Positions 1 through 9,540 of a DNA stretch of 48,581 bases are shown here, piece after piece; the first letter of the stretch is position 1, and each line of letters starts with the position of its first letter. The stretch comes from Methylophaga sp. Its GTDB lineage: Bacteria > Pseudomonadota > Gammaproteobacteria > Nitrosococcales > Methylophagaceae. The notes under the pieces were generated by a model. It did no database searches. It had not been told where the DNA came from and saw only the letters and a program-made list of their open reading frames with translations. The stretch covers positions 1-48,581 of the forward strand of contig JAGXHJ010000019.1 in assembly GCA_024636315.1 (NCBI GenBank), given 5' to 3'. Position numbers and translations under genes: made by a program.

Positions 1-20
1 CAATACAATAAAAAAATTAT

Positions 21-119
21 CGTCATTCCGGTGGTCTTTTTAGCCGGAATCCATGCTGAGAGAACAATGAACAAGCAATTTTGGCATAGATTCCCGCTAA
101 AAGCCTGCGGGAATGACGG
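21..119. repeat. Palindromic intergenic repeat (about 98 bp, MITE/REP-like)
   Basis: Positions 21-57 and 82-118 form a large imperfect inverted repeat. Each arm begins or ends with CGTCATTCC (or its complement) and carries its own small hairpin, ATTCCGG/CCGGAAT on the left and ATTCCCGC/GCGGGAAT on the right. The two arms agree at most positions, with one single-base gap and a few substitutions. There is no reading frame inside. This look is typical of short dispersed palindromic elements in proteobacterial intergenic regions. No second copy lies in this window, so multi-copy status is inferred. Confidence 0.6.
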
Positions 120-342
120 CGTTTTTCTTATCCCGAGTTGGTGGTAGTTAGTTGATAACGTACACATCCAACATGATCTATGTTTGTATGCTTATCGCAC
201 GATACGGGATAATTCTTAATCTGAGAATATTTCAAACATAAGAGAACTGAGTCTTTACCTAGTCAACATTCAATACTAATCTAGAGCTATTGAAAGCTTA
301 GCTGTATAATAAAATCTTTCACATTAGCTATAAAATATTGCC
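120..342. other. Non-coding region upstream of leuC
   Basis: No credible gene is present. An 8-bp inverted repeat, TTATCCCG at 128-135 and CGGGATAA at 205-212, flanks about 70 bases. A small palindrome, TATCG-CA-CGATA, lies at 193-204. TATAAT at 305-310 is a perfect -10 hexamer, but the -35 position (282-287, tagagc) is poor, so a leuC promoter here is only possible. I see no leucine-rich leader peptide or terminator/antiterminator pair of the classic leu attenuator type. Confidence 0.4.
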
Positions 343-1749
343 ATGACTACAGCGAAAACACTTTACGACAAACTTTGGGAACAACACACCGTCCGCACTG
401 ATGAAGATGGCATAACAGCATTGTTATACATCGATCGTCATCTAGTGCATGAAGTAACGTCACCACAAGCGTTTGAAGGTTTACGTTTGGCGAATCGTAA
501 GCCACACCGTATCAGCTCTATCTTGGCAACACCGGATCACAATGTGCCGACGAGTCATCGTGATCAAGGCATCATCGATCCTATTTCTCGCTTACAAGTA
601 GAAACTTTGGATAAAAACTGTAAAGAGTTTGGCGTAACAGAGTTTGATTTAGATGATATCCGTCAAGGTATTGTGCATGTAGTCGGCCCAGAACAAGGTG
701 CAACACTACCTGGGATGACCGTGGTATGTGGTGATTCACACACCTCTACTCACGGCGCCTTTGGTGCCTTAGCCTTTGGTATCGGCACTTCTGAAGTTGA
801 ACATGTTTTGGCAACCCAGTGTTTAATTCAGAAAAAAGCCAAATGTCTATTGGTCAGAGTTGATGGTCAAGTTAACCCAGGCGTGACTGCAAAAGATATT
901 GTTTTAGCCATTATCGGAAAATTAGGTACGGCAGGCGGAACAGGTTATACCATTGAATTTGCTGGCGAAGCCATTCAAGCGCTCAGCATGGAGGGCCGTA
1001 TGACAGTGTGTAATATGACGATTGAAGCTGGCGCTCGAGCGGGTCTTATTGGCGTTGATGATACGACAATCAATTATTTAAAAGGCCGCCCTTTTGCACC
1101 TTCTGCTGAAAACTGGGCAGATGCCGTCGATGCATGGCGCGACTTGCACAGTGATGCCGGTGCCATTTTTGATAAAACAATTATTTTTAACGCCGCAGAT
1201 ATCAAACCACAAGTTACATGGGGAACCTCGCCCGAAATGGTTGTTGCCATTGATGGCAATGTACCAGATCCATCCCAAGAACCGGATTTAGTTAAACGCA
1301 ATGGCATGGAAAAGGCTTTAGTTTATATGGGACTTAAACCCAATCAAGCTATCACGGATATTATGTTAGACCGTGTCTTTATTGGTTCTTGTACCAACTC
1401 GCGTATTGAAGACTTACGTCAAGCGGCGGCTGTCATTAACGGCGGTAAGGTTGCCAGCACTGTTAAACAGGCAATGGTTGTACCCGGCTCTGGCTTAGTT
1501 AAACAACAAGCCGAGCTTGAAGGGTTAGATAAAATATTTATTGCCGCAGGTTTTGAATGGCGTGATCCAGGTTGTTCGATGTGTTTAGCGATGAATGCTG
1601 ATCGTTTAGAGTCAGGCGAACATTGTGCATCGACATCAAATCGTAATTTTGAAGGTCGACAAGGTTTAGGTGGACGTACGCACTTAGTTAGCCCGTCAAT
1701 GGCCGCTGCCGCAGCTATTGCTGGTCACTTTGTCGATGTAACGCTCTAA
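343..1749 (+). CDS. leuC: 3-isopropylmalate dehydratase large subunit
   Basis: Large subunit of isopropylmalate isomerase, which converts 2-isopropylmalate to 3-isopropylmalate in cytoplasmic leucine synthesis; the active enzyme is LeuC-LeuD. The 468 residues match the family length. The aconitase-type signatures are clear: [17 protein letters not shown], then the [4Fe-4S] cysteine ligands Cys350 (in GSCTNSR) and Cys411/Cys414 (in DPGCSMC). The ATG at 343 gives the usual N-terminus. The next gene, prmB, begins on the base after the stop codon, where leuD is normally expected. The partner subunit must therefore be encoded elsewhere. The assignment is secure. Confidence 0.97.
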   Translation: MTTAKTLYDKLWEQHTVRTDEDGITALLYIDRHLVHEVTSPQAFEGLRLANRKPHRISSILATPDHNVPTSHRDQGIIDPISRLQVETLDKNCKEFGVTEFDLDDIRQGIVHVVGPEQGATLPGMTVVCGDSHTSTHGAFGALAFGIGTSEVEHVLATQCLIQKKAKCLLVRVDGQVNPGVTAKDIVLAIIGKLGTAGGTGYTIEFAGEAIQALSMEGRMTVCNMTIEAGARAGLIGVDDTTINYLKGRPFAPSAENWADAVDAWRDLHSDAGAIFDKTIIFNAADIKPQVTWGTSPEMVVAIDGNVPDPSQEPDLVKRNGMEKALVYMGLKPNQAITDIMLDRVFIGSCTNSRIEDLRQAAAVINGGKVASTVKQAMVVPGSGLVKQQAELEGLDKIFIAAGFEWRDPGCSMCLAMNADRLESGEHCASTSNRNFEGRQGLGGRTHLVSPSMAAAAAIAGHFVDVTL

Positions 1750-2676
1750 ATGTCAGCTATTCAGCATACTATCATTAATGAATTAAATACCTTACGTGAT
1801 GTTTTACGTTGGACGACTTCACAATTTAATGCTGCAGAATTATTTTATGGTCATGGCAATGCCGATGCATTTAATGACGCGCTACAACTAATTTTACATA
1901 GCCTACATTTACCTGCTAATGAATTTCCTGAACTATTTGCAGATGCGCGTTTAACACTCGCAGAAAAGCAAGGTATCGCAACGTTAGTAGAACGGCGTAT
2001 TACTGCACGGGTACCCGTGCCCTACCTTACTCATGAGGCATGGTTTGCTGGTATGCCCTTTTATGTGGATGAGCGAGTATTAATTCCTCGTTCGCCATTT
2101 GCAGAACTGATTCAAGATCAATTTATGCCTTGGCTCACTGATCCGGATTCAGTCATGAATATTCTTGATTTATGTACTGGCGGAGGTTGTATTGCCATCG
2201 CATGTGCTGAAGCCTTCCCAGAAGCGCATGTTGATGCGATTGATATCAGCACTGATGCGCTCACTGTTGCCAATATAAATATTAAAAAACATGATTTAAT
2301 GGATCAGGTTCACACGATTCAATCTGATTTATGGTCGGCACTTAGTCATCAAAAATATGACCTTATCATCAGTAACCCACCCTATGTTGGTGCCGATGAA
2401 ATGGTAAGCTTGCCACCGGAGTACCGTCACGAACCTATATCAGCACTTGAAGCTGATGATAATGGTTTGGCTTTAGTTGAGCAGATTTTACTACATGCTG
2501 CTGAATTTTTAACACCTGAAGGTCTGCTATTTGTTGAGGTGGGCAATAGCGATTTTGCAGTTATGGAAAAATGGCCTGATATTGAATTCTTATGGCCAGA
2601 TTTTGAAGAGGGAGGTCACGGCGTGTTTCTACTTAGTCATGATCAATGTGTAGCGTTTGCACAAGGCTACAAATAA
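1750..2676 (+). CDS. prmB: Ribosomal protein L3 N5-glutamine methyltransferase
   Basis: SAM-dependent methyltransferase that modifies a glutamine of ribosomal protein L3. The 308 residues show an N-terminal helical domain, the SAM-binding loop DLCTGGGCIAIA near residue 140, and the glutamine-methyltransferase signature SNPPYVG near residue 213. It resembles PrmB more than PrmC: the length is about 300 and the middle contains a PRSPFAELI segment. Its ATG directly follows the leuC stop, so the two are probably cotranscribed. In Pseudomonas prmB usually lies near aroC and an MFS gene; here those lie about 20 kb downstream. Confidence 0.93.
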   Translation: MSAIQHTIINELNTLRDVLRWTTSQFNAAELFYGHGNADAFNDALQLILHSLHLPANEFPELFADARLTLAEKQGIATLVERRITARVPVPYLTHEAWFAGMPFYVDERVLIPRSPFAELIQDQFMPWLTDPDSVMNILDLCTGGGCIAIACAEAFPEAHVDAIDISTDALTVANINIKKHDLMDQVHTIQSDLWSALSHQKYDLIISNPPYVGADEMVSLPPEYRHEPISALEADDNGLALVEQILLHAAEFLTPEGLLFVEVGNSDFAVMEKWPDIEFLWPDFEEGGHGVFLLSHDQCVAFAQGYK

Positions 2677-2691
2677 CATTACTAAAGTTCA

Positions 2692-3987
2692 TTAATCGCT
2701 GTCTGCTTCATAGGATTTCATACAATTTCTACCCGACATTTTAGCGCGATACATGGCATTATCTGCCAGCTCAAATAAACTATTTAGGTTATGTTTAGTA
2801 TCAGCGTTCATTGTTGCCAAACCAATACTAACCGTAATGATTACACTAGCGGGTTTAAATTGTTTTAGACGCTTTTGCAGGCGCCCCATAAATGCAATTG
2901 CATCAGCCTCAGGGCAATCTGGCAAAAGAAATACAAATTCTTCACTCGCCCAGCGAGCCACCATATCACCTTCTCTTACAAAGCGCTTTAACCACGCTCC
3001 TAATTCAGCTAGCACTTGGTCACCCTTTTGGTGACCCATTGTTTCATTTATGTTTTTAAAAAAATCAATATCCAAAACAGCTAATGTTAACGGCCGCTGA
3101 TAGCGAATAGCTTCACTAAAGTATTTCCCCGAAAACTCACGTAAAGCGTGACGGTTAAATAGTTTAGTTAACTCATCCAACATTGCCAGACTAAACAGTG
3201 ATTTCTGCTGCGCTCTTAACTCCAAGGTACTTTGATAACGAGTAACATGATTAAAAACACGCTGACGAAGTTCTTCACGGACGATAGGTTTAGCAACATA
3301 ATCATTCACACCCAAGTGAAATAGCTCGATTTTACGTGATATATTCTCGAAACCTGAAGTAGCTATGATCGGCACATTACCGTGTTCACCTTGGAAACGC
3401 CTAATTTTCCTAACCAATGAAATACCGCTCATTAAACCTTCAAGCATAATGTCAGTAATCACTAAATCATAATTGCCGGTTTGAAAGGCTTCCCATGCCT
3501 CTTCAGCATGTGTATAGGCATCGACATCCAGCCCCATATCCGTTAATAAATCGAGCATAATCGCTTGTAGAACACGGGAATCTTCAGCAACTAACACACG
3601 GCCTGATAATTGACGACTTTCACGTTCTGCATACCTCTGCAGATAGGTATTAAATTCAAAAAGATCTTTTTTGCAGAAAATATCTGTCGCACCAGCCAGT
3701 AAAGCCTGTTTGAGTATTTTCGAGTTATCTTCTTCCGTTAAGACAATAATAGACGCCAGATCATAACCTCTGACCGAACGTATTTGTCCGCAAAATTCAC
3801 TACCTGAAATATCTGGCAGTTGAAAACTACAGCAGACCAGTGTGAAGCGCTCTTCCTTAGCCATTTTCAAAGCTTCATGACCTGTAGCGGCATAACTAGT
3901 CGTGAAACCAGCTTGTTCAAGTGAGGCTTTAAGCGCCACTCTAAACGCTTCTTCTCCATCAATAATTAATGCATTTAATGTGCGCAT
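2692..3987 (-). CDS. Response regulator with two receiver domains and a GGDEF domain
   Basis: PleD-like architecture: receiver 1 (about 4-120), receiver 2 (about 130-250) and GGDEF (about 270-425). Numbering is from the ATG at 3987, which has AAAGGA six bases upstream; an upstream in-frame ATG at 4017 has no comparable site. Receiver 1 has Ser54 where the phosphoacceptor Asp belongs. Receiver 2 keeps Asp179 in VITDIML. The GGDEF signature reads ASEEF (347-351) instead of GGEEF, although the metal-binding LDIDFFK and the inhibitory RxxD site (Arg338-Asp341) are kept. It could make cyclic di-GMP weakly or act only as a sensor. No partner kinase is adjacent. Confidence 0.88.
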   Translation of the reverse strand: MRTLNALIIDGEEAFRVALKASLEQAGFTTSYAATGHEALKMAKEERFTLVCCSFQLPDISGSEFCGQIRSVRGYDLASIIVLTEEDNSKILKQALLAGATDIFCKKDLFEFNTYLQRYAERESRQLSGRVLVAEDSRVLQAIMLDLLTDMGLDVDAYTHAEEAWEAFQTGNYDLVITDIMLEGLMSGISLVRKIRRFQGEHGNVPIIATSGFENISRKIELFHLGVNDYVAKPIVREELRQRVFNHVTRYQSTLELRAQQKSLFSLAMLDELTKLFNRHALREFSGKYFSEAIRYQRPLTLAVLDIDFFKNINETMGHQKGDQVLAELGAWLKRFVREGDMVARWASEEFVFLLPDCPEADAIAFMGRLQKRLKQFKPASVIITVSIGLATMNADTKHNLNSLFELADNAMYRAKMSGRNCMKSYEADSD

Positions 3988-4045
3988 TTGTCCTTTGCCT
4001 CTAAATTTGATATCCATTCAGTATTATTGAAACTTATGCGAGTTT

Positions 4046-4729
4046 TCATACTTGCTCAAGCAATTGTCGTGTAAATACCGCCCGCAAGTAAAATCCTTTG
4101 GGATTTATTTTTTCATTTGTACCTGACGATGAAATGCCATTTACAAGCACTTTACTATTTGCGGCCTTAGGCCGAATCTGTAAATACTCACCTTCTTTTG
4201 CCGTGATTTCAGATTGCTCTCCCAATACAATTCGATCCATTAACTCTTCCCAGTCACGCTTTAAAATAGCGTCCTGCTCTTCATTTGGTTGCCATATCCA
4301 GGCATTGCCAACATACCGCTCAGCTATCGGAATATTCACATCAGCTTCAACTGGCACCCATAAAACATGTGCTAGCTTGCGTCTTATCCAGCTATCTTGC
4401 CAACTTAATTCGCCACTTTGGTTCATCGATACCGTACAAACATAGGTCGATTCTTTCGGCTGGCCTAGCGCATTCAGAGGTAAGGTTTTCATCTCGATCC
4501 CTAAGCCAACAAAATCTGGCTCTGCTTTATTGCCAGCGTCAGCGCCCAAATATAACTCAAGTAAATTACCGACCCAGCCTTTGTGGCGAAGTAGATTATC
4601 AGGCACCATAACACCAAGTTCAGCTGCAAGTATACCTAAGGTTTTTCCCGCCAAACGCTGACATCTCAACATCAACTCATCTTCTGTTTGCGGCGGTAAA
4701 ATCTTACCTTGTGAGTTATTATCATTCAT
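4046..4729 (-). CDS. mutH: DNA mismatch repair endonuclease MutH
   Basis: Nicks the unmethylated strand at hemimethylated GATC sites when activated by MutL, giving methyl-directed mismatch repair its strand choice. The 227 residues match E. coli MutH (229). The catalytic residues appear with the right spacing: Glu58, Asp72, Glu79 and Lys81 (in GIEMKTL), each offset by two from E. coli. The gene points away from the ABC transporter operon that starts 47 bases upstream. MutH is essentially confined to gammaproteobacteria with Dam methylation, which supports the taxonomic reading. Confidence 0.97.
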   Translation of the reverse strand: MNDNNSQGKILPPQTEDELMLRCQRLAGKTLGILAAELGVMVPDNLLRHKGWVGNLLELYLGADAGNKAEPDFVGLGIEMKTLPLNALGQPKESTYVCTVSMNQSGELSWQDSWIRRKLAHVLWVPVEADVNIPIAERYVGNAWIWQPNEEQDAILKRDWEELMDRIVLGEQSEITAKEGEYLQIRPKAANSKVLVNGISSSGTNEKINPKGFYLRAVFTRQLLEQV

Positions 4730-4776
4730 AGAAGCATGATAACCTAGCAGACTTTATTCTGCTCGTGACAATCGCC

Positions 4777-5700
4777 ATGAAAGCACTCTCAATTCAAAAT
4801 TTAACAAAAGTCTACAAAAATGGATTTGAAGCGCTTAAAGGTATTAGCCTAGATGTTAATCAAGGTGACTTTTTCGCTCTTCTTGGACCTAACGGAGCAG
4901 GGAAATCAACAACCATTGGCATCATCACCTCACTCGTGACCAAGTCATCTGGCCAAGTAAAAGTATTTGATGCTGATATTGATATCGATTCCGAAGCGGC
5001 TAAGTCTTATATCGGACTGGTACCACAAGAATTTAATTTTAATGGTTTTGAACAAGTTAAGCATATCTTAATCAGCCAAGCAGGATATTACGGCATGCCT
5101 GCTCATGAAGCCGAACCTCGTGCCGATGAGCTCTTGCTACAACTGGGCTTATGGGAGAAGCGGCATACCCCTTCTCGCGCATTATCCGGCGGCATGAAAC
5201 GCCGCTTGATGATAGCCAGAGCCTTAGTACATAAGCCACAACTATTAATATTGGATGAACCCACTGCAGGCGTCGATATTGAACTGCGTCGTTCAATGTG
5301 GCTATTTTTGCAAGCGATCAATGCCCAAGGCACCACCATTATTTTAACGACCCATTATTTGGAAGAAGCAGAAAATTTATGCCGTAATATCGCTATTATC
5401 GATAAAGGGCTTATTGTCGAAAATACAGATATGAAATCACTGCTTAATCGTCTCGATAAAGAAACGTTTATCTTGGATCTGAAATCGCCACTACCTGCCG
5501 ATTTTACACTCTCAGGTTTCAACCTCCATCGACTTGATAACACTACACTTGAAGTTGAGCTCAAGCGTGGTGAAGGGCTAAACACTTTATTTACGGCACT
5601 CAGTCTGCAAGGCATCGAAGTTTCTAGCATGAAAAACAAAGCCAATCGTTTAGAAGAGTTATTCCTCGCCTTGGTTGATAAATCAGAGGCGACTTTATGA
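4777..5700 (+). CDS. yadG: ABC transporter ATP-binding protein (YadG type)
   Basis: ATPase subunit of an ABC-2-type exporter. It has Walker A GPNGAGKST, signature LSGGMKRR, Walker B LLILDEPTAG and the switch histidine in LTTHYLEEAE. The 307 residues match the YadG/CcmA-like length, with a C-terminal extension of about 80 residues. I chose the ATG at 4777 because it starts exactly at the domain; an in-frame GTG at 4765 would add four residues. The stop overlaps the permease start by four bases (ATGA), so translation is coupled. The substrate of YadGH is not established. Confidence 0.9.
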   Translation: MKALSIQNLTKVYKNGFEALKGISLDVNQGDFFALLGPNGAGKSTTIGIITSLVTKSSGQVKVFDADIDIDSEAAKSYIGLVPQEFNFNGFEQVKHILISQAGYYGMPAHEAEPRADELLLQLGLWEKRHTPSRALSGGMKRRLMIARALVHKPQLLILDEPTAGVDIELRRSMWLFLQAINAQGTTIILTTHYLEEAENLCRNIAIIDKGLIVENTDMKSLLNRLDKETFILDLKSPLPADFTLSGFNLHRLDNTTLEVELKRGEGLNTLFTALSLQGIEVSSMKNKANRLEELFLALVDKSEATL

Positions 5701-6476
5701 CTACCAAATTCGCTCGTCACCAAGTTGCATTTAATACGTTACTATCACGTGAAATTCGCCGATTTATTCGTATTTGGCCACAAACATTATTACCACCAGC
5801 CATTACTATGACCTTATATTTCATCATTTTTGGTAATTTAATCGGAAGCAAGATTGGTGAAATGGGTGGGTTTAACTATACGCAATATATCGCCCCTGGC
5901 ATTATCATGATGTCAGTCATTAATAATGCTTATTCCAATGTAGCATCATCGTTTTTCAGTGCTAAATTTCAGAATCATATTGAAGAGTTAATAGTTGCAC
6001 CGGTGCCAAATTATCTAATTCTGGCAGGTTATGTTGCTGGAGGTACGGCTAGGGGCTTATGTGTAGGTCTGATTGTCACCCTTGTTTCATTATTTTTTAC
6101 TCACCTCAGCATACAGCACGTTTTTATCACCATCAGCATGGTATTTCTGAGTGCTATTTTGTTTGCCCTAGGTGGATTTATCAATGCAATCTATGCCCGT
6201 AACTTTGATGAAATATCAATTATCCCAACCTTTATTCTTACGCCAATGACCTATTTAGGTGGCGTATTTTATTCGATCAGTTTGCTGCCAGAATTTTGGC
6301 AGAATGTGTCATTGCTAAACCCAATTTTGTATATGGTTAACGCCTTTCGTTACGGCATGCTAGGTACGTCAGATATCGCGGTCGAAATTGCCTTTGTTAT
6401 TATTATTCTGTGCATTGTCAGCTTGACTAGCTTTGCACTTTATTTACTTAACAAAGGTACTGGTATCAGGAACTAA
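5697..6476 (+). CDS. yadH: ABC-2 type transporter permease (YadH type)
   Basis: Membrane partner of the preceding ATPase. The 259 residues contain about six hydrophobic segments and the ABC-2 signature region around [15 protein letters not shown] near residue 200, typical of YadH. It starts inside the yadG stop codon. Its last 33 bases overlap the end of dusA on the other strand, so the two transcripts are convergent and complementary at their 3' ends. The exported substrate is unknown. Confidence 0.9.
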   Translation: MTTKFARHQVAFNTLLSREIRRFIRIWPQTLLPPAITMTLYFIIFGNLIGSKIGEMGGFNYTQYIAPGIIMMSVINNAYSNVASSFFSAKFQNHIEELIVAPVPNYLILAGYVAGGTARGLCVGLIVTLVSLFFTHLSIQHVFITISMVFLSAILFALGGFINAIYARNFDEISIIPTFILTPMTYLGGVFYSISLLPEFWQNVSLLNPILYMVNAFRYGMLGTSDIAVEIAFVIIILCIVSLTSFALYLLNKGTGIRN

Positions 6477-7451
6477 GCTTAAAGCGTGTTCCAATACCGC
6501 AATATCAGCCCCTTTTAAGTGAGCGTTTTCACTCAAATGCCGTCGCCATGCCCGCGCACCAACTTGACCTTGAAACAAGCCAAGTAAGTGTCGTGTAATC
6601 GATTTTAAGGGTCGACCTTCAGACATGCGTTGCTCAATGTAAGGCAACATTTGGCGGATCACCTCATGCCGTGAAGGTATCGGGTGACCGTCTGCAAATA
6701 TTTCACTATCGGCCTGCGCCAATAAATATGGGTCATGATAGGCCGCCCGCCCCATCATTACGCCATCAACGTGTTCCAACTGCAACTTAGCTTGTTCTAG
6801 TGTTTTAATTCCACCGTTAATATCAATATGAAGCTGTGGAAAATCTCGTTTTAACTGATAAACACGAGCATATTCCAAAGGTGGGATATCACGATTTTCT
6901 TTTGGACTTAAGCCCTGCAACCAGGCTTTTCTGGCATGCATAATAAACATGTCACAGCCCGCCGCTGATACTTGTTGGATAAAATCATACACAAACTCAT
7001 AACTATCATGTTCGTCTATACCCAAGCGGGTTTTAACGGTAACAGGAATAGTTACTTCCGCTTGCATTGCCGCCACCCCTTCGGCCACCAGCTTAGGATC
7101 GGCCATCAAACATGCGCCAAAGCTACCTGATTGCACCCGATCACTAGGACAACCGACATTGAGATTAATCTCAATGTACCCTGCATCCTGACCAAACCGT
7201 GCACATGCCGCCAGCGCTTTAGGATCTGAACCGCCCAATTGCAGTGCTAGTGGATATTCGCTGACATTATGTGCCAAAAAGCGCTCACGTTGGCCATGAA
7301 TCAAGGCACCTGTCGTCACCATTTCGGTATATAGCAAACTATGTTTAGAAATCAGTCGCAAAAAATAACGGTAATCGCGATCTGTCCAATCGAGCATAGG
7401 CGCAACTGACAGTCGATGAGATTGTTTAAGCGTTAAATTCGGTGACGTCAT
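6444..7451 (-). CDS. dusA: tRNA-dihydrouridine(20/20a) synthase DusA
   Basis: FMN-dependent reductase that makes dihydrouridine at positions 20/20a of the tRNA D-loop. The 335 residues start [14 protein letters not shown] after a short lead. The catalytic cysteine lies in [12 protein letters not shown], followed by [12 protein letters not shown] and [17 protein letters not shown], which separate DusA from DusB and DusC. The ATG at 7451 is preferred over a TTG three codons upstream. The 3' end overlaps yadH by 33 bases, an unusually long convergent overlap. Confidence 0.95.
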   Translation of the reverse strand: MTSPNLTLKQSHRLSVAPMLDWTDRDYRYFLRLISKHSLLYTEMVTTGALIHGQRERFLAHNVSEYPLALQLGGSDPKALAACARFGQDAGYIEINLNVGCPSDRVQSGSFGACLMADPKLVAEGVAAMQAEVTIPVTVKTRLGIDEHDSYEFVYDFIQQVSAAGCDMFIMHARKAWLQGLSPKENRDIPPLEYARVYQLKRDFPQLHIDINGGIKTLEQAKLQLEHVDGVMMGRAAYHDPYLLAQADSEIFADGHPIPSRHEVIRQMLPYIEQRMSEGRPLKSITRHLLGLFQGQVGARAWRRHLSENAHLKGADIAVLEHALSLVPDTSTFVK

Positions 7452-7531
7452 AATCTTCAATATTTAAGTAGATTGACCATTTTCGCAAATCAGCGCGTAA
7501 AATGTTTGTTTTTCATCAAAAAAAGATTCAA

Positions 7532-8230
7532 ATGCAAACAATTCAAGGTGATGGTTTTACTGTTTCAGTGGTCAAAAGTGGCCGCCGCAAAACAACCGCG
7601 CTTAAAATTAAAAACGGTGAAGTCTCCATCCACATTCCCAAGCGACAGTCCATCGAAATTGCCCGCCATTTTGTACAACAAAAAACTCCTTGGATCCAAC
7701 AAAAGCTTCAGCATCAAGCCCAGCAGTCATTGCCCGAAAAAGACTTTAAAGAGGGAGAATCGTTTTTATTCCTTGGCAAAGAATATCAATTACAACTGGT
7801 GCCAGCTGAGCGTCCGACGACCCTAATAAAAACAGCACAGACGATTCAGATACATGGGCGAGTCAATATTCTGTCAAAAACTGCAATACGTGCCGCATTA
7901 ATCACTTGGTATAAACAACAAGCTGAATTGTACTTACGCTCACAAACAGCATTTTTAACAACTAAAACAGGCTTATCGCCACGTTCTATCACCGTAAAAA
8001 CGTATAAAGCGCGTTGGGGTAGTTGTAGGATGAATGGCGATATTCAATATAATTGGAAATTAATGCTCGCGCGGCCTGACATCATTGATTACGTTATTAT
8101 TCATGAGCTTTGTCATCTGCAGCAACATAACCATTCAGCCTTATTTTGGCAGTTAGTTGATACGCATTGCCCCAATTTCAAGACGGCGAGGTTGTGGCTT
8201 AAAAACAATGGTGCTTCTTTAGAAATATAA
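7532..8230 (+). CDS. YgjP-like metallopeptidase domain protein (DUF45/WLM)
   Basis: Predicted zinc metallopeptidase of the YgjP/SprT-like clan. The C-terminal half has the active-site motif HELCH (191-195) followed by His201 in NHSALFW, preceded by the family signature YKARWGSC near 158-165. The N-terminal SGRRKTTALKI segment is also typical. Length from the ATG at 7532 is 232 residues; an ATG at 7502 would add ten residues unlike the family. The physiological substrate is not known. It stands alone, reading away from dusA. Confidence 0.85.
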   Translation: MQTIQGDGFTVSVVKSGRRKTTALKIKNGEVSIHIPKRQSIEIARHFVQQKTPWIQQKLQHQAQQSLPEKDFKEGESFLFLGKEYQLQLVPAERPTTLIKTAQTIQIHGRVNILSKTAIRAALITWYKQQAELYLRSQTAFLTTKTGLSPRSITVKTYKARWGSCRMNGDIQYNWKLMLARPDIIDYVIIHELCHLQQHNHSALFWQLVDTHCPNFKTARLWLKNNGASLEI

Positions 8231-8324
8231 GCGCATCATTGCTTATTCGTAATAATGGCATTATCAATGCATTACATAATCACACTTACGCAGAACCACT
8301 TAATTCTTGAAGGCACTAAACGCT

Positions 8325-9446
8325 ATGGCATTTTGGAATCACAAAAAAGAAATCGACGCATTACAACAGCAATTGCAACAACGTGATGCAACCATCAGCT
8401 CACTACAACAAGAAATCCATGCACTACAGTCACAACACAACAGCCTTGAAGAAACACTAGAATATGAAAAACTTCAGCATGACTGGCAAACAAAATTATT
8501 TAGTAATATGGATCAATTTGGTCGAAGCCTCAGCGGTTTTCAGCAAAGTTTGGGTGTGATGGCCGTTTCGCTAAGTGCCGAACGTTCTTCTGCGGTTGAA
8601 GGTGCTGAAACATCGATCTCTGTTCGCAATAATATCGAGTCGGTCGCTTCAGGTTTGAGTGGCATTACTGAGCAAATGGACCAGTCGGCCACTCGTGTTA
8701 ACTCATTACAAGAAAACGCACTCAAGATTGGTGGTTTTGTTGAAACGATCAGCAATATATCTGAACAAACTAACCTCCTGGCATTAAATGCCGCGATTGA
8801 AGCCGCTCGCGCAGGTGAGCATGGTCGAGGTTTTGCGGTTGTTGCCGATGAAGTACGTACACTTGCCACGCGCGCCCGTGTAGCGAGCACTCAAATATCG
8901 GACTTAGTCGCTAATATCCAAAAGGAAACCGGCAGTGCGAGTGGTTTGATGCAAAGTGTCAAAGCAGACACGTCAGCATTTAGCGTTCGTGTTGGCAATG
9001 TCGTCACTGACATGCACAAGATGCTCGGTCTATCGAGAAATATGGAACTCACACTCTCCAGCTCCGCATTACGGAGTTTTGTTGAAATTGCTAAGCTCGA
9101 TCACATCGTGTGGAAATTTGAAATCTATCGCGTGATGATGAATTTATCTCACACACAACCATCTGAATTATCTCTACATACCCATTGTCGTCTTGGGAAA
9201 TGGTACTTTGAAGGTGAAGGTGTTAATAGTTTTTCACAATTACCAGGGTATCGTGATATAGCCGCACCTCATAAAATCGTACATGAACAAGGTGTCAAAG
9301 CACTTCAAGCCTTTTATGCTAAAGACAAAGCGCTCACACTCAGCGCTTTAGCGACAATGGAACAAGCGAGTATGGATGTCGTTAATAACCTAGAAAAAAT
9401 GGTGGCATCAGCTGAACAAAATCCAGAAATAATTTGTGCACGGTAA
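8325..9446 (+). CDS. Soluble methyl-accepting chemotaxis protein with CZB zinc-binding domain
   Basis: Cytoplasmic chemoreceptor with no membrane segment. Order: a coiled coil rich in Gln and Glu (residues 8-60), the MCP signalling tip (about 143-185, with [15 protein letters not shown] and [10 protein letters not shown]), then a C-terminal CZB domain (about 255-360) with candidate zinc ligands His260, Cys288 (in CRLGKWY), His316 and His320. Related soluble CZB receptors such as Helicobacter TlpD respond to oxidants or zinc. The 373-residue frame begins at the ATG at 8325; a TTG at 8307 is less likely. No che genes are nearby, so the signalling partner is unknown. Confidence 0.9.
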   Translation: MAFWNHKKEIDALQQQLQQRDATISSLQQEIHALQSQHNSLEETLEYEKLQHDWQTKLFSNMDQFGRSLSGFQQSLGVMAVSLSAERSSAVEGAETSISVRNNIESVASGLSGITEQMDQSATRVNSLQENALKIGGFVETISNISEQTNLLALNAAIEAARAGEHGRGFAVVADEVRTLATRARVASTQISDLVANIQKETGSASGLMQSVKADTSAFSVRVGNVVTDMHKMLGLSRNMELTLSSSALRSFVEIAKLDHIVWKFEIYRVMMNLSHTQPSELSLHTHCRLGKWYFEGEGVNSFSQLPGYRDIAAPHKIVHEQGVKALQAFYAKDKALTLSALATMEQASMDVVNNLEKMVASAEQNPEIICAR

Positions 9447-9501
9447 TCATAATAATTGTAATAAAATCATCATCTACCGTCATCTGTAAGCAGATCGTAT
9501 C

Positions 9502-9530
9502 TTGTTTTTTCCTCGGGTATAGACTAAAAT
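9502..9530 (+). promoter_or_regulatory. Predicted sigma-70 promoter of metK
   Basis: TTGTTT at 9502-9507 and TAAAAT at 9525-9530 are separated by exactly 17 bases. The predicted transcription start falls near 9537, just ahead of the riboswitch P1 stem at 9541, which is the expected arrangement. Confidence 0.65.
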
Positions 9531-9540
9531 TCGCCCCTCT

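Noticed and set aside
120-342. Leucine attenuator in front of leuC
   Set aside because: No leader peptide with consecutive Leu codons and no terminator/antiterminator pair could be drawn.
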